The notes: generated by a model not told the origin, from the sequence alone. Shown: positions 53,401 through 60,931, numbered from the stretch's first letter. The stretch: DNA of 64,000 nucleotides from a virus (IMGVR_UViG_3300037245_001077:112534-176533); one strand, 5' to 3'. Translations and numbers: made by a program.

Positions 53401-55546
53401 AATGACTGTTGAAAATATTCTTGGGTCTGTTAACACTAGTACTTCTCAGTTGTTCTATCGTCTTACGTATAGCTTCTGGGGTTTTGCTGAAGATGAAAAC
53501 GGAAATAAGTATGCGGTCAACAGTGATCGTAAAATCCTGTACAAGTTCGATAGCTCATGGAACCTGCTTGCTTCCTTCGGTGAGGACGGTGTTCCTGGCT
53601 GGAGAGACCCAGGTACTGCCGCAGATGTTACTAAGCAGAAGCATTTTCAGTATGTCTATGATCTTATTTATGACAGTGAAGCTAGTCTTCTCTACGTAGC
53701 AGATAACAGTCATATTGAGAGCGACCGTGGTCGTATCTTTGTTTTCAATTTGAACCTTGAAGTTCAGGATATTCTGTACCTTAATAATGACAAAGGGGTT
53801 GCTGGACTAGCTTTTGTTCAAGATCTTAGTACTAACGCTAAATTGTATCTTGGTGATAGCAAAGGTGTTACCAAATATGCTCTACCTGCACCAGGAAGCC
53901 GTAATAATACTTCTCTTTGGTCTGTAGATTGGGTGTTGGACAAAACTACTGCTGGGTTTACCGGAGCGGATCAGCTTCGTCATTTGTGGGACATTGAAGT
54001 TACAGCAGATGGTTCCCTGCTCTTTGTCGGGGATGTAATGCGAGCCGAAGTCATTAAGATTAACCCAACAGGCGGAACCCCTACCCAGGTTGGTTCTCGT
54101 ACAAGCGTAGGGTACTGGTGGAAGGCTCCTAACAACCCACCGAGTAAGGGTGGGTGTCCGTTCGCACTACAGCTCACACCAGACGAAACAGAGCTTTGGG
54201 TATCAGGTGGTAACGATGTAGGGTATGACTACCCACACATCCGTGTAATCACAGTGTCAGATATGTCTCTTAGCGAGCGTCTTATCGACACCCAAAACTG
54301 GATTGAGGATGACGTTCCTTATGGAATACGTTACAACAATGATGCGAGTAAATTGTATCTGTTCATGGATGAACAAGTACTCATCTATGATGTTAACGGT
54401 TCTTCACCATGGTTTAACGTGTCGGGTACAGACCCAGGAGATCTAGCGGGTAGCTTTGACTATAACCTCCATGATCTACCTGTGAGTATTGATCTTACCC
54501 TGCCGATTCCTTGGGCGAATTGTCGTGCTGTACACGCTAAGGATGATGTTCTTTACACGGCTGATCCTGCTTCTAATACCTTGACGGCTGTCAACATGGA
54601 CAGCTTGCGGGTACTAGGTGTTGTGAACAGTCCCGCTATGGTAGGACAAGGTAAGGCTTCTACGGCTGGCCCAGGTGGAGTGGCTGTTATCGGTCAAGAG
54701 ATCTTTTTCTCAGATACTTTTAACAATCGGGTAGTAAAAGGCTACCGTCGCTTCCCAAGTGTGGAGCGCGGAACTGGAAGACTTCAGTATCTGATTGCTC
54801 CACCGTCTACGATGACTGTAACCATGCAGGCTCGTTACACACCGTATCAGGGACAGTGGAATACAGTTAGCACAGGGCCTGTGTATGGTAGGCATTTTGT
54901 AACTGATAGTAATTTGATGTACGTTACTACTATGGGTAGAGGAACACCAACCGTGGTTTCTCCTTCAAGTGGTACAAGTTTCTACTCAAATATGATTAGT
55001 CATCTACCTACACCAATGGATGTTCCATCCAAGGCTCCTGAAGGCAATGTCTCTTGCCGTATAACAGATGAGTATCTGTTTGCTCCAGAGCTGTTACCAC
55101 TTAGTGATGGTAAGGGTACTAGTCCCTTCTTGCGTCTACCTGTATTGAATCGTTATCCTTCTTCTGCTCAGCAGATTTCACCGTGGTACGGTGGAGGATC
55201 TCGCTTTGATTTCAACAGGTTCTTCTTCCTTCAAGGACCGGGTAGAGGACATGCTGTAAACACAGCAGGTGCTCCTATTGAAGCGCCTAACATATTTACC
55301 CCGCGTGGTTTTGTAACCATGGGCGTGTTCCCTGGTTTTGATACACTGGAAACTTTCTCATTGACAGCCCTTTCTATCCCGAGACTCGTGTTCTCTACGA
55401 TGGTTGTAGAACTTGAGGGAGAAGGCTACTTGCTTATCTATTCTTCTTATTCTTCAACGGAAGAAAATATTATTAACGATGGATCTCCTATCGTAGCTGA
55501 CGTGTTCAAGCTCTATGGGAATCCTGGTATTAAGACGAGGTACTAA
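50414..55546 (+). CDS. Giant tail protein with NHL-type beta-propeller
   Basis: The 1710-aa product has an N-terminal virion-binding region (LFVSTDIYRYDVDNRPLENF, common in phage structural proteins), one copy of the recurring beta-module (~residues 330-382), and from about residue 800 a series of NHL-like repeats: LPNGICTNVAGTHIFICDSA then NSRVVKLL, LKYPVDVAVDSSDNVYVVDR, LNSPEGVTVDSANNVFIADT. The C-terminal ~250 residues form a separate domain. Beta-propellers in such proteins usually bind receptors or other proteins. It is the largest gene here and a good candidate for host recognition or a baseplate-linked fibre. Confidence 0.68.
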   Translation: MALIKPVISTVGYGPGNGLELFVSTDIYRYDVDNRPLENFADNDVALKEGIDTLVDEVELAYTGKLWPDGAENTYTALDPRLDNMDLFLRELFDIRNVQFSSFIQNSNFLRERYTSGFMNGPYPDQFIRSNFSMENNEAMPSPFGGFYTAEKASTTLDDNVPDEIATRQVAMETRIEQDGTIGWAAVRKPLYVHMNGYILPLMNAAGGTYDVDETIDSYNSAGTFGPVMINFPPSPVSGYRFDFAFLEMWLQEIVPGVDWFYPYGSRDWADWGQNNLFTTAASASDYSGQLTDRRDGLKKGEGVDWEFYVIVRDTPAGTGDWVDWKSDTRHAEGNGAGAIVDVGPSGYGITGTINYDTMEWTINFATPPADGKYIVAGTRTKGVEDPDNELVRGTISFLPNGNYLQIQHRIRVVPGVDYETYADWFSDPTVLGRAGKDPGGVATYTFRNSLNDFHDGSMWHVGDGSTTSKADLDTFDGYTYAIPMCAWARFNSSTWSYANQNGGVDRPDGLSHSTVDEKQLLDLRPVVLAERYDMNAAAENTLERIMRGDHHSIFGEAITDYEDTGDPNDLLGQGTWGTQVPELWRVYQYSGLALDPDINTVRDIGLATSADYNEVDFSAPRAWHDGIRQIYSPQEEVQQVPINISDVTASNDALPAPFCTYAFATKTITLTTDDATLSGYSATAGEGALVNDTYPRLFWRGSRQPVILSTIWSGLGSNTATAVIDTTALTYETNGTIDGFADILYPESTGIARPVKEIDHVEFHDGVNNYVTQVAGNEDGSPDTPDIVDWKLNLLSPLEPGYNLPNGICTNVAGTHIFICDSANSRVVKLLASDLSFVAQWPTLANYPVDFSDFTEATDLKYPVDVAVDSSDNVYVVDRDDHRMVKLNSTLTAKLADFGTSGVPTNDPDDTTELNSPEGVTVDSANNVFIADTGLYRLVKLNSGLTYQTHLGDGFSGAGKDQFITPMGLDVGNLGGDDYVYVADQNRVVQVDATQMTVENILGSVNTSTSQLFYRLTYSFWGFAEDENGNKYAVNSDRKILYKFDSSWNLLASFGEDGVPGWRDPGTAADVTKQKHFQYVYDLIYDSEASLLYVADNSHIESDRGRIFVFNLNLEVQDILYLNNDKGVAGLAFVQDLSTNAKLYLGDSKGVTKYALPAPGSRNNTSLWSVDWVLDKTTAGFTGADQLRHLWDIEVTADGSLLFVGDVMRAEVIKINPTGGTPTQVGSRTSVGYWWKAPNNPPSKGGCPFALQLTPDETELWVSGGNDVGYDYPHIRVITVSDMSLSERLIDTQNWIEDDVPYGIRYNNDASKLYLFMDEQVLIYDVNGSSPWFNVSGTDPGDLAGSFDYNLHDLPVSIDLTLPIPWANCRAVHAKDDVLYTADPASNTLTAVNMDSLRVLGVVNSPAMVGQGKASTAGPGGVAVIGQEIFFSDTFNNRVVKGYRRFPSVERGTGRLQYLIAPPSTMTVTMQARYTPYQGQWNTVSTGPVYGRHFVTDSNLMYVTTMGRGTPTVVSPSSGTSFYSNMISHLPTPMDVPSKAPEGNVSCRITDEYLFAPELLPLSDGKGTSPFLRLPVLNRYPSSAQQISPWYGGGSRFDFNRFFFLQGPGRGHAVNTAGAPIEAPNIFTPRGFVTMGVFPGFDTLETFSLTALSIPRLVFSTMVVELEGEGYLLIYSSYSSTEENIINDGSPIVADVFKLYGNPGIKTRY

Positions 55547-55547
55547 T

Positions 55548-56429
55548 ATGCCCTTTGCTATTTATTCAAAACGTACCGGGATTATTAACCGCATCATAGA
55601 AGATCTTGATAGCTTGCTACCAAGTGAAGCTATGCTTGAGGTAGATGACGAGATCAACTACCCCCGAGGATTTAAGTCTCCTATTGAGGGGCAAGATCAA
55701 AACTCTTCGGGCTTTCCGCTATTTGACAACGCGGGTAATGCTATCCCGACGATTAACCCTACTCGAATAACATACGACACGGATGGTCGTCCAGTGACAA
55801 CTAAGAACAGCCCCATTTATGTAGCTCCTACTGTTCCTGGTGGTGCGCGTAAAACTGCGTGGGTTGACATTCCTATCACTAGCCATCCTTTTGTGTGGAC
55901 GGTGAGGGATCTTGCTGGTCTTAAATATGAAAGTATTCTTGCTCAGAACTACCCCTATCAAGTAGTAATTGGGGAGGAGTATATTGACGAAGATCATATT
56001 GATACGGGTAATTCTTCGGGGTATGTGCTAACTGAAGGTAGGTGCGTGTTACAGCCAGGTGGGGTACTTCAAAGCAAGGAGTTCAAGTTCTTCGTCACCA
56101 GTCAAGGTGTCGTTGATCCAGAGACAGACACGAGTGGTGAAGATGCTCGTACTTATATCTTTGATACCTACTACCTAGATGTAGAACCAGATCCTCCTTT
56201 CGGGATTGATGTTTCTTGGGATGGGAAGAAGTGGACTGGGGATACGTGGACAACTTTCCGTGATGCCGTTCTTGACGAAGAGATGCCTACTACATTAACA
56301 GGCGGGTCAGAGACAACAGCTACCCTCTTACGTGGAATTCGTTTGAGGTTTCAGAATCACACGTCTGAACCTTTCGGTATTGAAAACTTTATTATGTTTC
56401 TTCGTATCAGAAGACTCCCGCCAGTTTAG
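55548..56429 (+). CDS. Unknown 293-aa tail-associated protein
   Basis: ATG 55548 is chosen over the earlier in-frame 55515 because it follows the propeller stop by one base, with ACGAGG upstream. The product has a beta-rich domain (~residues 85-290) with VDIPITSHPFVWTVRDL and YIFDTYYLDVEPDPPFGIDV, possibly a jelly-roll-like attachment domain. Located right after the propeller protein, it is probably its partner. No family recognised. Confidence 0.52.
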   Translation: MPFAIYSKRTGIINRIIEDLDSLLPSEAMLEVDDEINYPRGFKSPIEGQDQNSSGFPLFDNAGNAIPTINPTRITYDTDGRPVTTKNSPIYVAPTVPGGARKTAWVDIPITSHPFVWTVRDLAGLKYESILAQNYPYQVVIGEEYIDEDHIDTGNSSGYVLTEGRCVLQPGGVLQSKEFKFFVTSQGVVDPETDTSGEDARTYIFDTYYLDVEPDPPFGIDVSWDGKKWTGDTWTTFRDAVLDEEMPTTLTGGSETTATLLRGIRLRFQNHTSEPFGIENFIMFLRIRRLPPV

Positions 56430-56438
56430 GAGGAATGA

Positions 56439-56846
56439 ATGGCTTTTTTTGCTACTACTGAAGACTTACCCTTTGCTCGGGCACAGTGGAATCCAAGAAA
56501 TCGAAACCGGAATACTCCAAAGGATGTGAATCCTCCGGTTCGACCCCCAAAGGCTCCTAAGACAGTTCCTTCAAGAACATCTAGAAGCTGCCGGTCACAG
56601 AAATATGTAAAACGTTTAGTGTATGGGTTTGAACGAATGGTTTGCGTAATATCTTCGGTACCTGCTAGGGTTCCTTATGGATACCAGGGTTTGATTGATA
56701 CTAGTGATCAATTACGTGGAAGAAGAAAACCACGTCGTATTCCTAACGCTGTGCTTAGAGATAGAAAGCCTACTCGACTTACCAGAAGGGGTTACCACAA
56801 GGCTAAAGCTAGTTCTTATGTCCGTGAGAACATTGAGGACAACTAA
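56439..56846 (+). CDS. Unknown 135-aa basic protein
   Basis: Starts behind TAGGAGG. The product is Arg/Pro-rich and probably largely disordered (RNRNRNTPKDVNPPVRPPKA), with a short hydrophobic core in the middle. Ends by TAATG overlap with the next small gene. No family recognised. Confidence 0.52.
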   Translation: MAFFATTEDLPFARAQWNPRNRNRNTPKDVNPPVRPPKAPKTVPSRTSRSCRSQKYVKRLVYGFERMVCVISSVPARVPYGYQGLIDTSDQLRGRRKPRRIPNAVLRDRKPTRLTRRGYHKAKASSYVRENIEDN

Positions 56847-56989
56847 TGGATAACCCTCGTGAAGCTGTGCTAGAAGATGTCCTCGCTCGTATCGCAGAAG
56901 AGCGAGGGATAGAGACATTGGCTCTTGATTGGAAGATCCTAGATGACCTAGTGGAGTCTGGGGAATCCAAAGAAGAGACTACTGAATAA
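56846..56989 (+). CDS. Small acidic 47-aa protein
   Basis: A short frame coupled by TAATG to the previous gene. The product is acidic and helical (MDNPREAVLEDVLARIAEER) and could bind the preceding basic protein. It is the last gene before the lysis genes. Confidence 0.45.
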   Translation: MDNPREAVLEDVLARIAEERGIETLALDWKILDDLVESGESKEETTE

Positions 56990-56998
56990 GATATTTTC

Positions 56999-57012
56999 GT
57001 TGTATCTACAAC
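56999..57012. promoter_or_regulatory. Perfect inverted repeat before endolysin gene
   Basis: GTTGTA-TC-TACAAC is a 14-base symmetric site just upstream of the TAGGAGG of the amidase gene. It could be an operator or part of a small hairpin near the ribosome site. Confidence 0.3.
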
Positions 57013-57026
57013 AATAGGAGGTTTCA

Positions 57027-57563
57027 ATGCCAAGATGGTCACATGTGGTGATACACCACTCTCTTACTGCCGACACTCTTCTCCCTAATGCTGTCGCAAT
57101 TCGACGGTTCCATACAAGTTACCGGCAGGGGGGAAACATAATCACTGAGACAGAGTACCAGGATTTACAGGAAGCTGGGGCCTCTAGCCTTGTTCGCCCA
57201 TGGAGAGACATAGGGTACCACTGGTTGATAGAAGAGATGTCTGACCACCGTCCATGGCTACTCCAGGGGCGTTCTATGATGATGCACGGTGCTCATACCC
57301 GAGAACAAGGGATGAACAGGAGAGGGATCGGAGTCTGTGCGGTGGGCAACTTCGATACTGCCCCTCCTCCTGAAGCACTGTTCGAGAAACTAGCCGACTC
57401 AGTAGCGTGGCTCTGTCGAATGTATCGTATCCCGGTGGAGAATGTACATGGGCATAAATTTTATGCGCCGTACAAATCTTGCCCCGGTAACAAATTCGAC
57501 ATGGATTATTTCCGTGAGAGAGTGACGGACTACCTGGAAGTGTGGACCCCTCGCGGCGGGTGA
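57027..57563 (+). CDS. Endolysin, N-acetylmuramoyl-L-alanine amidase (Amidase_2)
   Basis: The 178-aa protein has the features of T7-lysozyme-type amidases: VVIHHS at residues 7-12 (zinc His10/11), DIGYHWLIE with Tyr64, GAHTREQGMNRRGIGVCAVG, and HGHKFYAPYKSCPGNKFD with His143, Lys150 and Cys152 as ligands and catalytic residues. It cleaves the amide bond between the sugar and peptide of peptidoglycan. There is no signal peptide and no separate wall-binding domain, so release needs a holin; a small membrane protein follows two bases downstream. Confidence 0.88.
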   Translation: MPRWSHVVIHHSLTADTLLPNAVAIRRFHTSYRQGGNIITETEYQDLQEAGASSLVRPWRDIGYHWLIEEMSDHRPWLLQGRSMMMHGAHTREQGMNRRGIGVCAVGNFDTAPPPEALFEKLADSVAWLCRMYRIPVENVHGHKFYAPYKSCPGNKFDMDYFRERVTDYLEVWTPRGG

Positions 57564-57564
57564 A

Positions 57565-57864
57565 ATGGAAATTATTGACACTCTCCTCGGTCTTGCACAG
57601 CACATATCTATACGGCATGTGCTTGTTCTAAACCTGTGGGGGTGGACGATAAAATGCCTGTTGAACCATAAGGGGTGGGGTAATTGGACTGATATTGTCC
57701 CGCCTATCCTGGGGGTTAGTGGTATCACGCTGGCCGCCTTGGACCTTGATACTACTCAAGGGCACTTTATTGTGTACGGGCTGGCGAACGCTGGCGCGGC
57801 ATGGTTACTCCACCGGATAGTAAAACCTATTCCTGGGCTAATCAAGCAGATGGGTAAAAAATGA
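57565..57864 (+). CDS. Putative holin, small membrane protein
   Basis: A 99-aa protein starting one base after the endolysin stop. It has about two to three hydrophobic segments (VLVLNLWGWTIKCLL, IVPPILGVSGITLAAL, HFIVYGLANAGAAWLLH) and a short basic C-terminal tail. The 'DIVPPILGVSGI' part is typical of holins encoded beside endolysins. It would form the membrane lesions releasing the amidase. Overlaps the next gene by four bases. Confidence 0.55.
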   Translation: MEIIDTLLGLAQHISIRHVLVLNLWGWTIKCLLNHKGWGNWTDIVPPILGVSGITLAALDLDTTQGHFIVYGLANAGAAWLLHRIVKPIPGLIKQMGKK

Positions 57865-58370
57865 GTCGAAAAGGACTCGGAATCAGTAAGCTAGAAATAG
57901 TTCTCATGCTCCCAGGCATTCGTAAACGATTTAAGAAAACCATTGACAAAACAGGGGCAGTGGATGTAGGTAATGGGATGCGTACAATTGGGTACGTGTT
58001 CCATAGATTGAGGAGGGCGGCAAGGAAGCCGTACAAAAACGTACTAGAGAACCAGGCAATAGCGTTTGACTCTCTAGCTAACTTATTTGACATAGGAGGT
58101 CAAAAAATGGCTAAGCAATTCGAACTAGGTATTACTATGGCGGAGATTACTGCAATGCTTCCGAGTCTTTTGACTGAGGCATGGGGACACTATGCTGACG
58201 ACAAGAAGCTTACAGTAGACGAGGCTATCAGTCTTGTTTCATCTATTCTCAACAAGATGTCTGATGCCGCAGATGATGGAGATGTATCTGACTTCTTCGC
58301 TGCACAGTCAGCGGCTGCTAATTCTCTCATTCCTTTCTTTGAGGTAGACGAAGAACCGCCCGTTGAATAA
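57861..58370 (+). CDS. Unknown 169-aa duplicated protein in lysis region
   Basis: Starts by ATGA overlap with the holin-like gene. The two halves share a motif: LGISKLEIVLMLPGIRK near the start and LGITMAEITAMLPSLLT in the second half. A TAGGAGG (58093-58099) stands before the in-frame ATG 58107, so the second half can be made alone. The first half is basic, the second acidic. Function unknown. Confidence 0.55.
   Translation: MSRKGLGISKLEIVLMLPGIRKRFKKTIDKTGAVDVGNGMRTIGYVFHRLRRAARKPYKNVLENQAIAFDSLANLFDIGGQKMAKQFELGITMAEITAMLPSLLTEAWGHYADDKKLTVDEAISLVSSILNKMSDAADDGDVSDFFAAQSAAANSLIPFFEVDEEPPVE
58107..58370 (+). CDS. Nested shorter product of duplicated protein
   Basis: An internal in-frame ATG with a strong TAGGAGG eight bases before it gives an 87-aa acidic protein (MAKQFELGITMAEITAMLPS). 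The ribosome site is as good as that of independent genes here, so this may be the main product. Confidence 0.45.
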   Translation: MAKQFELGITMAEITAMLPSLLTEAWGHYADDKKLTVDEAISLVSSILNKMSDAADDGDVSDFFAAQSAAANSLIPFFEVDEEPPVE

Positions 58371-58396
58371 TCCTTCGGGATAAACTAAAATTTACC

Positions 58397-58433
58397 ATGC
58401 GCAGCCTGCTACTTGTGGGCTGCGCATCTTTAT
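58397..58433 (+). terminator. Rho-independent terminator
   Basis: ATGCGCAGCC (58397-58406) pairs perfectly with GGCTGCGCAT (58418-58427), followed by CTTTATTG. It ends the lysis-gene unit. A TATAAT at 58436-58441 follows immediately and could be the -10 box for the next gene, with a poor -35 (TTGTGG) inside the terminator. Confidence 0.8.
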
Positions 58434-58483
58434 TGTATAATACTGCTCGTGTTTTGAGCAAGTGGAGGTATTATGAGGAAAAC

Positions 58484-59713
58484 ATGCAACCCGAAGGTCG
58501 CAGTATGAGTATCCCCAATGACAAACAACAAACAATATCCCATGAAACCCTAGCCGATGGAACCATTCTGGTTTCTATCACTCCCATTGTTACAAACGCC
58601 CAAAGCTTTCAAGTAGACGAACTTGGTACACGTCACTTTGGTTTTAGAACTGAGAAAGATATCCGGGCTGTCTGTAATATCCCCGATGACTACGACACAG
58701 TTGTCATCAAACCAAACAATTGGGTTCAGCAAGATGAAAATGGGCCATTCATTGCCCACCAATCCAAAGGGACGTTCGCTCCCCCACACCCAGGAAGATA
58801 CGTTGCTGAGGCTCTCATCAACGAGTTAAAAGGGGTATCACCTGTAGTACCTTCCATCCACCCGTTTGAGCGGCCTGAGGGCACGCCTAAGCGTATGCTG
58901 GAGATCTCTGTAATGGACCCACACATTGGGTTGTATTGTTTTGCTCCGGGGGCTGACGCTTACTACGATTTTGACTTAGCTGAGAAGCTTTACCTCTGGG
59001 CCGTCAAAGAGCTGTCAATCATTGGAGCAGGCTACGGAGAGGTAGAAGAGATCCTCTTCCCCATTGGCAACGACTTCATCCATGCAGAGATGATGTCTCT
59101 CGGTGGTAAGGGAGTTCATGCTACTGCTGGGGGTACACCTCAGCCGGAGATGATCTCTTGGCATGAGACGTACATGCGTGGAGCAGCAATATTGCGTAAG
59201 GCTATTCTGTATATTAGCCAAATAGCTCCTGTCACCGTGCTCCAGATTCCTGGCAACCATGACAGATATTCGAGCTACACCATGGGGATGCTCATGGGAG
59301 CTTACTTTGAGAACAATGAGAACGTCACCATAGACTGCTCTGCAAGCCCCTACAAGTTCAAGAGGTACGGATGCAACCTCATAGGCTTCGAACACGGTCA
59401 CAGCGTGGCACAGATACGTCTAGCGGCTCTCATGGCCAACGAGAGACCTAAGGACTGGGCCGAGACCAAGTATCGTGAGTGGCACCTTGGTGACCAACAC
59501 AGGAAGGGTAGTTCTAAGCCTTCTGTACTGGAAGAGCAAGGCGTTAGCGTGGAGTTCCTGCCTTCGATCACAGCCCCTAACGAGTGGCATAGGTTGAAGA
59601 GCTTTAACTGGCAGAAGAGAGGCGCAATGGCGTGGCTGTGGGACTATGACACTGGTCCACTGGCCCGTTTCCAGGTCAATATTGATAGGGAAGGTAATCC
59701 CTACGGCTCCTAA
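58484..59713 (+). CDS. Calcineurin-like metallophosphoesterase
   Basis: ATG 58484 behind GAGGA is chosen; the longer frame from 58397 begins inside the terminator. The 409-aa protein has the metallophosphoesterase blocks in order: DPHIG (D145, H147), FPIGNDF (N196, D197), IPGNHDR (N258, H259), FEHGH (H304/H306) and HLGDQH. The first ~135 residues form an extra N-terminal domain. Such phage enzymes are often nucleases or phosphatases; the substrate is unknown here. It sits between the lysis genes and small membrane protein genes. Confidence 0.8.
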   Translation: MQPEGRSMSIPNDKQQTISHETLADGTILVSITPIVTNAQSFQVDELGTRHFGFRTEKDIRAVCNIPDDYDTVVIKPNNWVQQDENGPFIAHQSKGTFAPPHPGRYVAEALINELKGVSPVVPSIHPFERPEGTPKRMLEISVMDPHIGLYCFAPGADAYYDFDLAEKLYLWAVKELSIIGAGYGEVEEILFPIGNDFIHAEMMSLGGKGVHATAGGTPQPEMISWHETYMRGAAILRKAILYISQIAPVTVLQIPGNHDRYSSYTMGMLMGAYFENNENVTIDCSASPYKFKRYGCNLIGFEHGHSVAQIRLAALMANERPKDWAETKYREWHLGDQHRKGSSKPSVLEEQGVSVEFLPSITAPNEWHRLKSFNWQKRGAMAWLWDYDTGPLARFQVNIDREGNPYGS

Positions 59714-59724
59714 GGAGGAACACA

Positions 59725-60066
59725 ATGGATCTGTCTTTCGCAATGGACCCCTTGTACTGGGGTTGGTTAGCAATTCTTGCAGTGGTAGCTTTCTTTCAGA
59801 ATATGGCGTTCACGTGGGTCTCTCGGAGTCGTAACTCGGGAGACCCGCACTACCATAGGTACGCCGCGTGGTGTTCCAATGGTATCTGGCTGTTGTGCTT
59901 CCTTATGATCTGGAGTAAGGTATGGGAAGCCTTCGAGTCTACCAACTACATAGAGATGGTCCCACTATTCATCGTCTACATCTTAGCCACTGCCGAAGGC
60001 AGCGTCTTCATGATGAAGATCTTGCTCAAGAGAGAAAAGGGCAAGCAGCAGGTAGGCGCACGATAA
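59725..60066 (+). CDS. Small membrane protein, unknown
   Basis: ATG 59725 follows TAAGGAGGA. The 113-aa product has about three hydrophobic segments (WLAILAVVAFFQNMAF, GIWLLCFLMIW, LFIVYILATAEGSVFMM) and a basic tail. A holin or lysis regulator is possible from its place near the endolysin, but no family is recognised. Confidence 0.55.
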   Translation: MDLSFAMDPLYWGWLAILAVVAFFQNMAFTWVSRSRNSGDPHYHRYAAWCSNGIWLLCFLMIWSKVWEAFESTNYIEMVPLFIVYILATAEGSVFMMKILLKREKGKQQVGAR

Positions 60067-60102
60067 CTCTGCTTTATTAGCTGACAATATGAGGAGGTTC
60101 CT

Positions 60103-60408
60103 ATGGCTATAGGTGCGGTGACGGTGCTAACGTTTGTGTGGTCCTATGTTATCCCTGTCCTTCGAGATGGTGTAAAGGTGATTAACAAAGGGACATACAA
60201 GTTCATTAAAAATCGTGTAGACGACGCAGATATCTTAGAGCTGAGTGGGCTGGAGAAGCGCACCACCGTCTACACAGAGGCCGTAGTGTGGCTTCAAGAT
60301 AAGGGTGTGGATACTACCCTGTATTCTTCTGCTCTTATCTATTTGCTGCTTGAAATTGCGGTAGCGAACCTGAAGAAGAAGCAGAAGAGACTCGTTAGAA
60401 CTGGTTGA
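60103..60408 (+). CDS. Possible LLH-type holin or small membrane protein
   Basis: ATG 60103 follows GAGGAGG. The 101-aa product has one N-terminal hydrophobic segment (GAVTVLTFVWSYVIPVL), then an amphipathic helix ending EIAVANLKKKQKRL. This one-segment layout with a C-terminal helix resembles LL-H-type holins, but the match is weak. Confidence 0.45.
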   Translation: MAIGAVTVLTFVWSYVIPVLRDGVKVINKGTYKFIKNRVDDADILELSGLEKRTTVYTEAVVWLQDKGVDTTLYSSALIYLLLEIAVANLKKKQKRLVRTG

Positions 60409-60449
60409 TATCTTCAGGCAAATGCGGTATGGTGGACATGGAGGAAATT

Positions 60450-60752
60450 GTGAACACTACCGATCTAAAAAATTATTTGTATAAACGAGCGATTACCTTA
60501 TTCGATCCCCCTCTCACACGAGACGACATCTCGGTGATGGTAGACATGACACTCGACGGTATGACGAAGGCCCTAACAGAAGAGGACGATGATGGAGAGC
60601 GTAAGATGCTCCTTCGTGGCTTCGGTACGCTACGTGTAGTCCAGAGAAAGGGTAGGACGTATAGCGTGAGAGGTAAGGAGGTCGTTGTAGGAGACAGAGA
60701 TACAGTGACATTCAAGCCTGGTGCAGAGCTAGCAAGGACAATCAAAGAGTAA
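60450..60752 (+). CDS. HU-like DNA-binding protein
   Basis: The frame is open from 60405, but GTG 60450 behind GGAGGA (60440-60445) gives a standard HU-sized 100-aa protein beginning MNTTDLKNYLYKRA. Residues ~50-95 carry KMLLRGFGTLRVVQRKGRTY and DTVTFKPGAELARTI, the HU beta-arm and C-terminal helix. HU-type proteins bend DNA. It lies at the border between late and replication-type genes. It is the second HU-like gene in the window. Confidence 0.7.
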   Translation: MNTTDLKNYLYKRAITLFDPPLTRDDISVMVDMTLDGMTKALTEEDDDGERKMLLRGFGTLRVVQRKGRTYSVRGKEVVVGDRDTVTFKPGAELARTIKE

Positions 60753-60755
60753 GGG

Positions 60756-60784
60756 TTGACATCCGTGACTTCCTAATATACACT
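60756..60784 (+). promoter_or_regulatory. Sigma70-type promoter
   Basis: TTGACA (60756-60761), 17-base spacer, TACACT (60779-60784). Predicted start near 60791. It precedes no gene directly but reads into a hairpin and terminator, so it probably makes a short RNA. Confidence 0.6.
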
Positions 60785-60790
60785 CTAAAG

Positions 60791-60882
60791 GTCGTTGGTG
60801 AATGGTTGGTTGCACGCCTTTCCCCACCAGCGGCACGGCTCCTAAGGGAGACTCTTCCTAGCCTGAGAGTCTTCCTTTTTTA
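60791..60882 (+). ncRNA. Candidate small RNA with two hairpins
   Basis: From the predicted start, an 8-bp stem (CGTTGGTG 60793-60800 with CACCAGCG 60825-60832, one G-T pair) is followed by the terminator hairpin at 60847-60882. No good open frame or ribosome site is present. Length would be ~90 nt. The target is unknown. The evidence is structural only. Confidence 0.45.
60847..60882 (+). terminator. Rho-independent terminator
   Basis: GGAGACTCT (60847-60855) pairs with AGAGTCTTCC (one bulge, 60866-60875), followed by TTTTTT. It would end the small RNA or transcripts from the HU-like gene. Confidence 0.82.
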
Positions 60883-60901
60883 TTGGGCAACCAATTCCTC
60901 C

Positions 60902-60931
60902 TTGACATAGAACATTAGTTGTGTATACAAT
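60902..60931 (+). promoter_or_regulatory. Promoter of UvsW N-terminal-like gene, possibly leaderless
   Basis: TTGACA (60902-60907) and TATACA/TACAAT (60924-60931), 16-18 bases apart. Transcription would start at or a few bases before ATG 60938, and no ribosome site precedes that ATG, so the mRNA may lack a leader. Confidence 0.58.

Noticed and set aside
58397-58483. Upstream extension of the metallophosphoesterase gene
   Set aside because: Its first codons form the left arm of a terminator hairpin; ATG 58484 with GAGGA is a better start.
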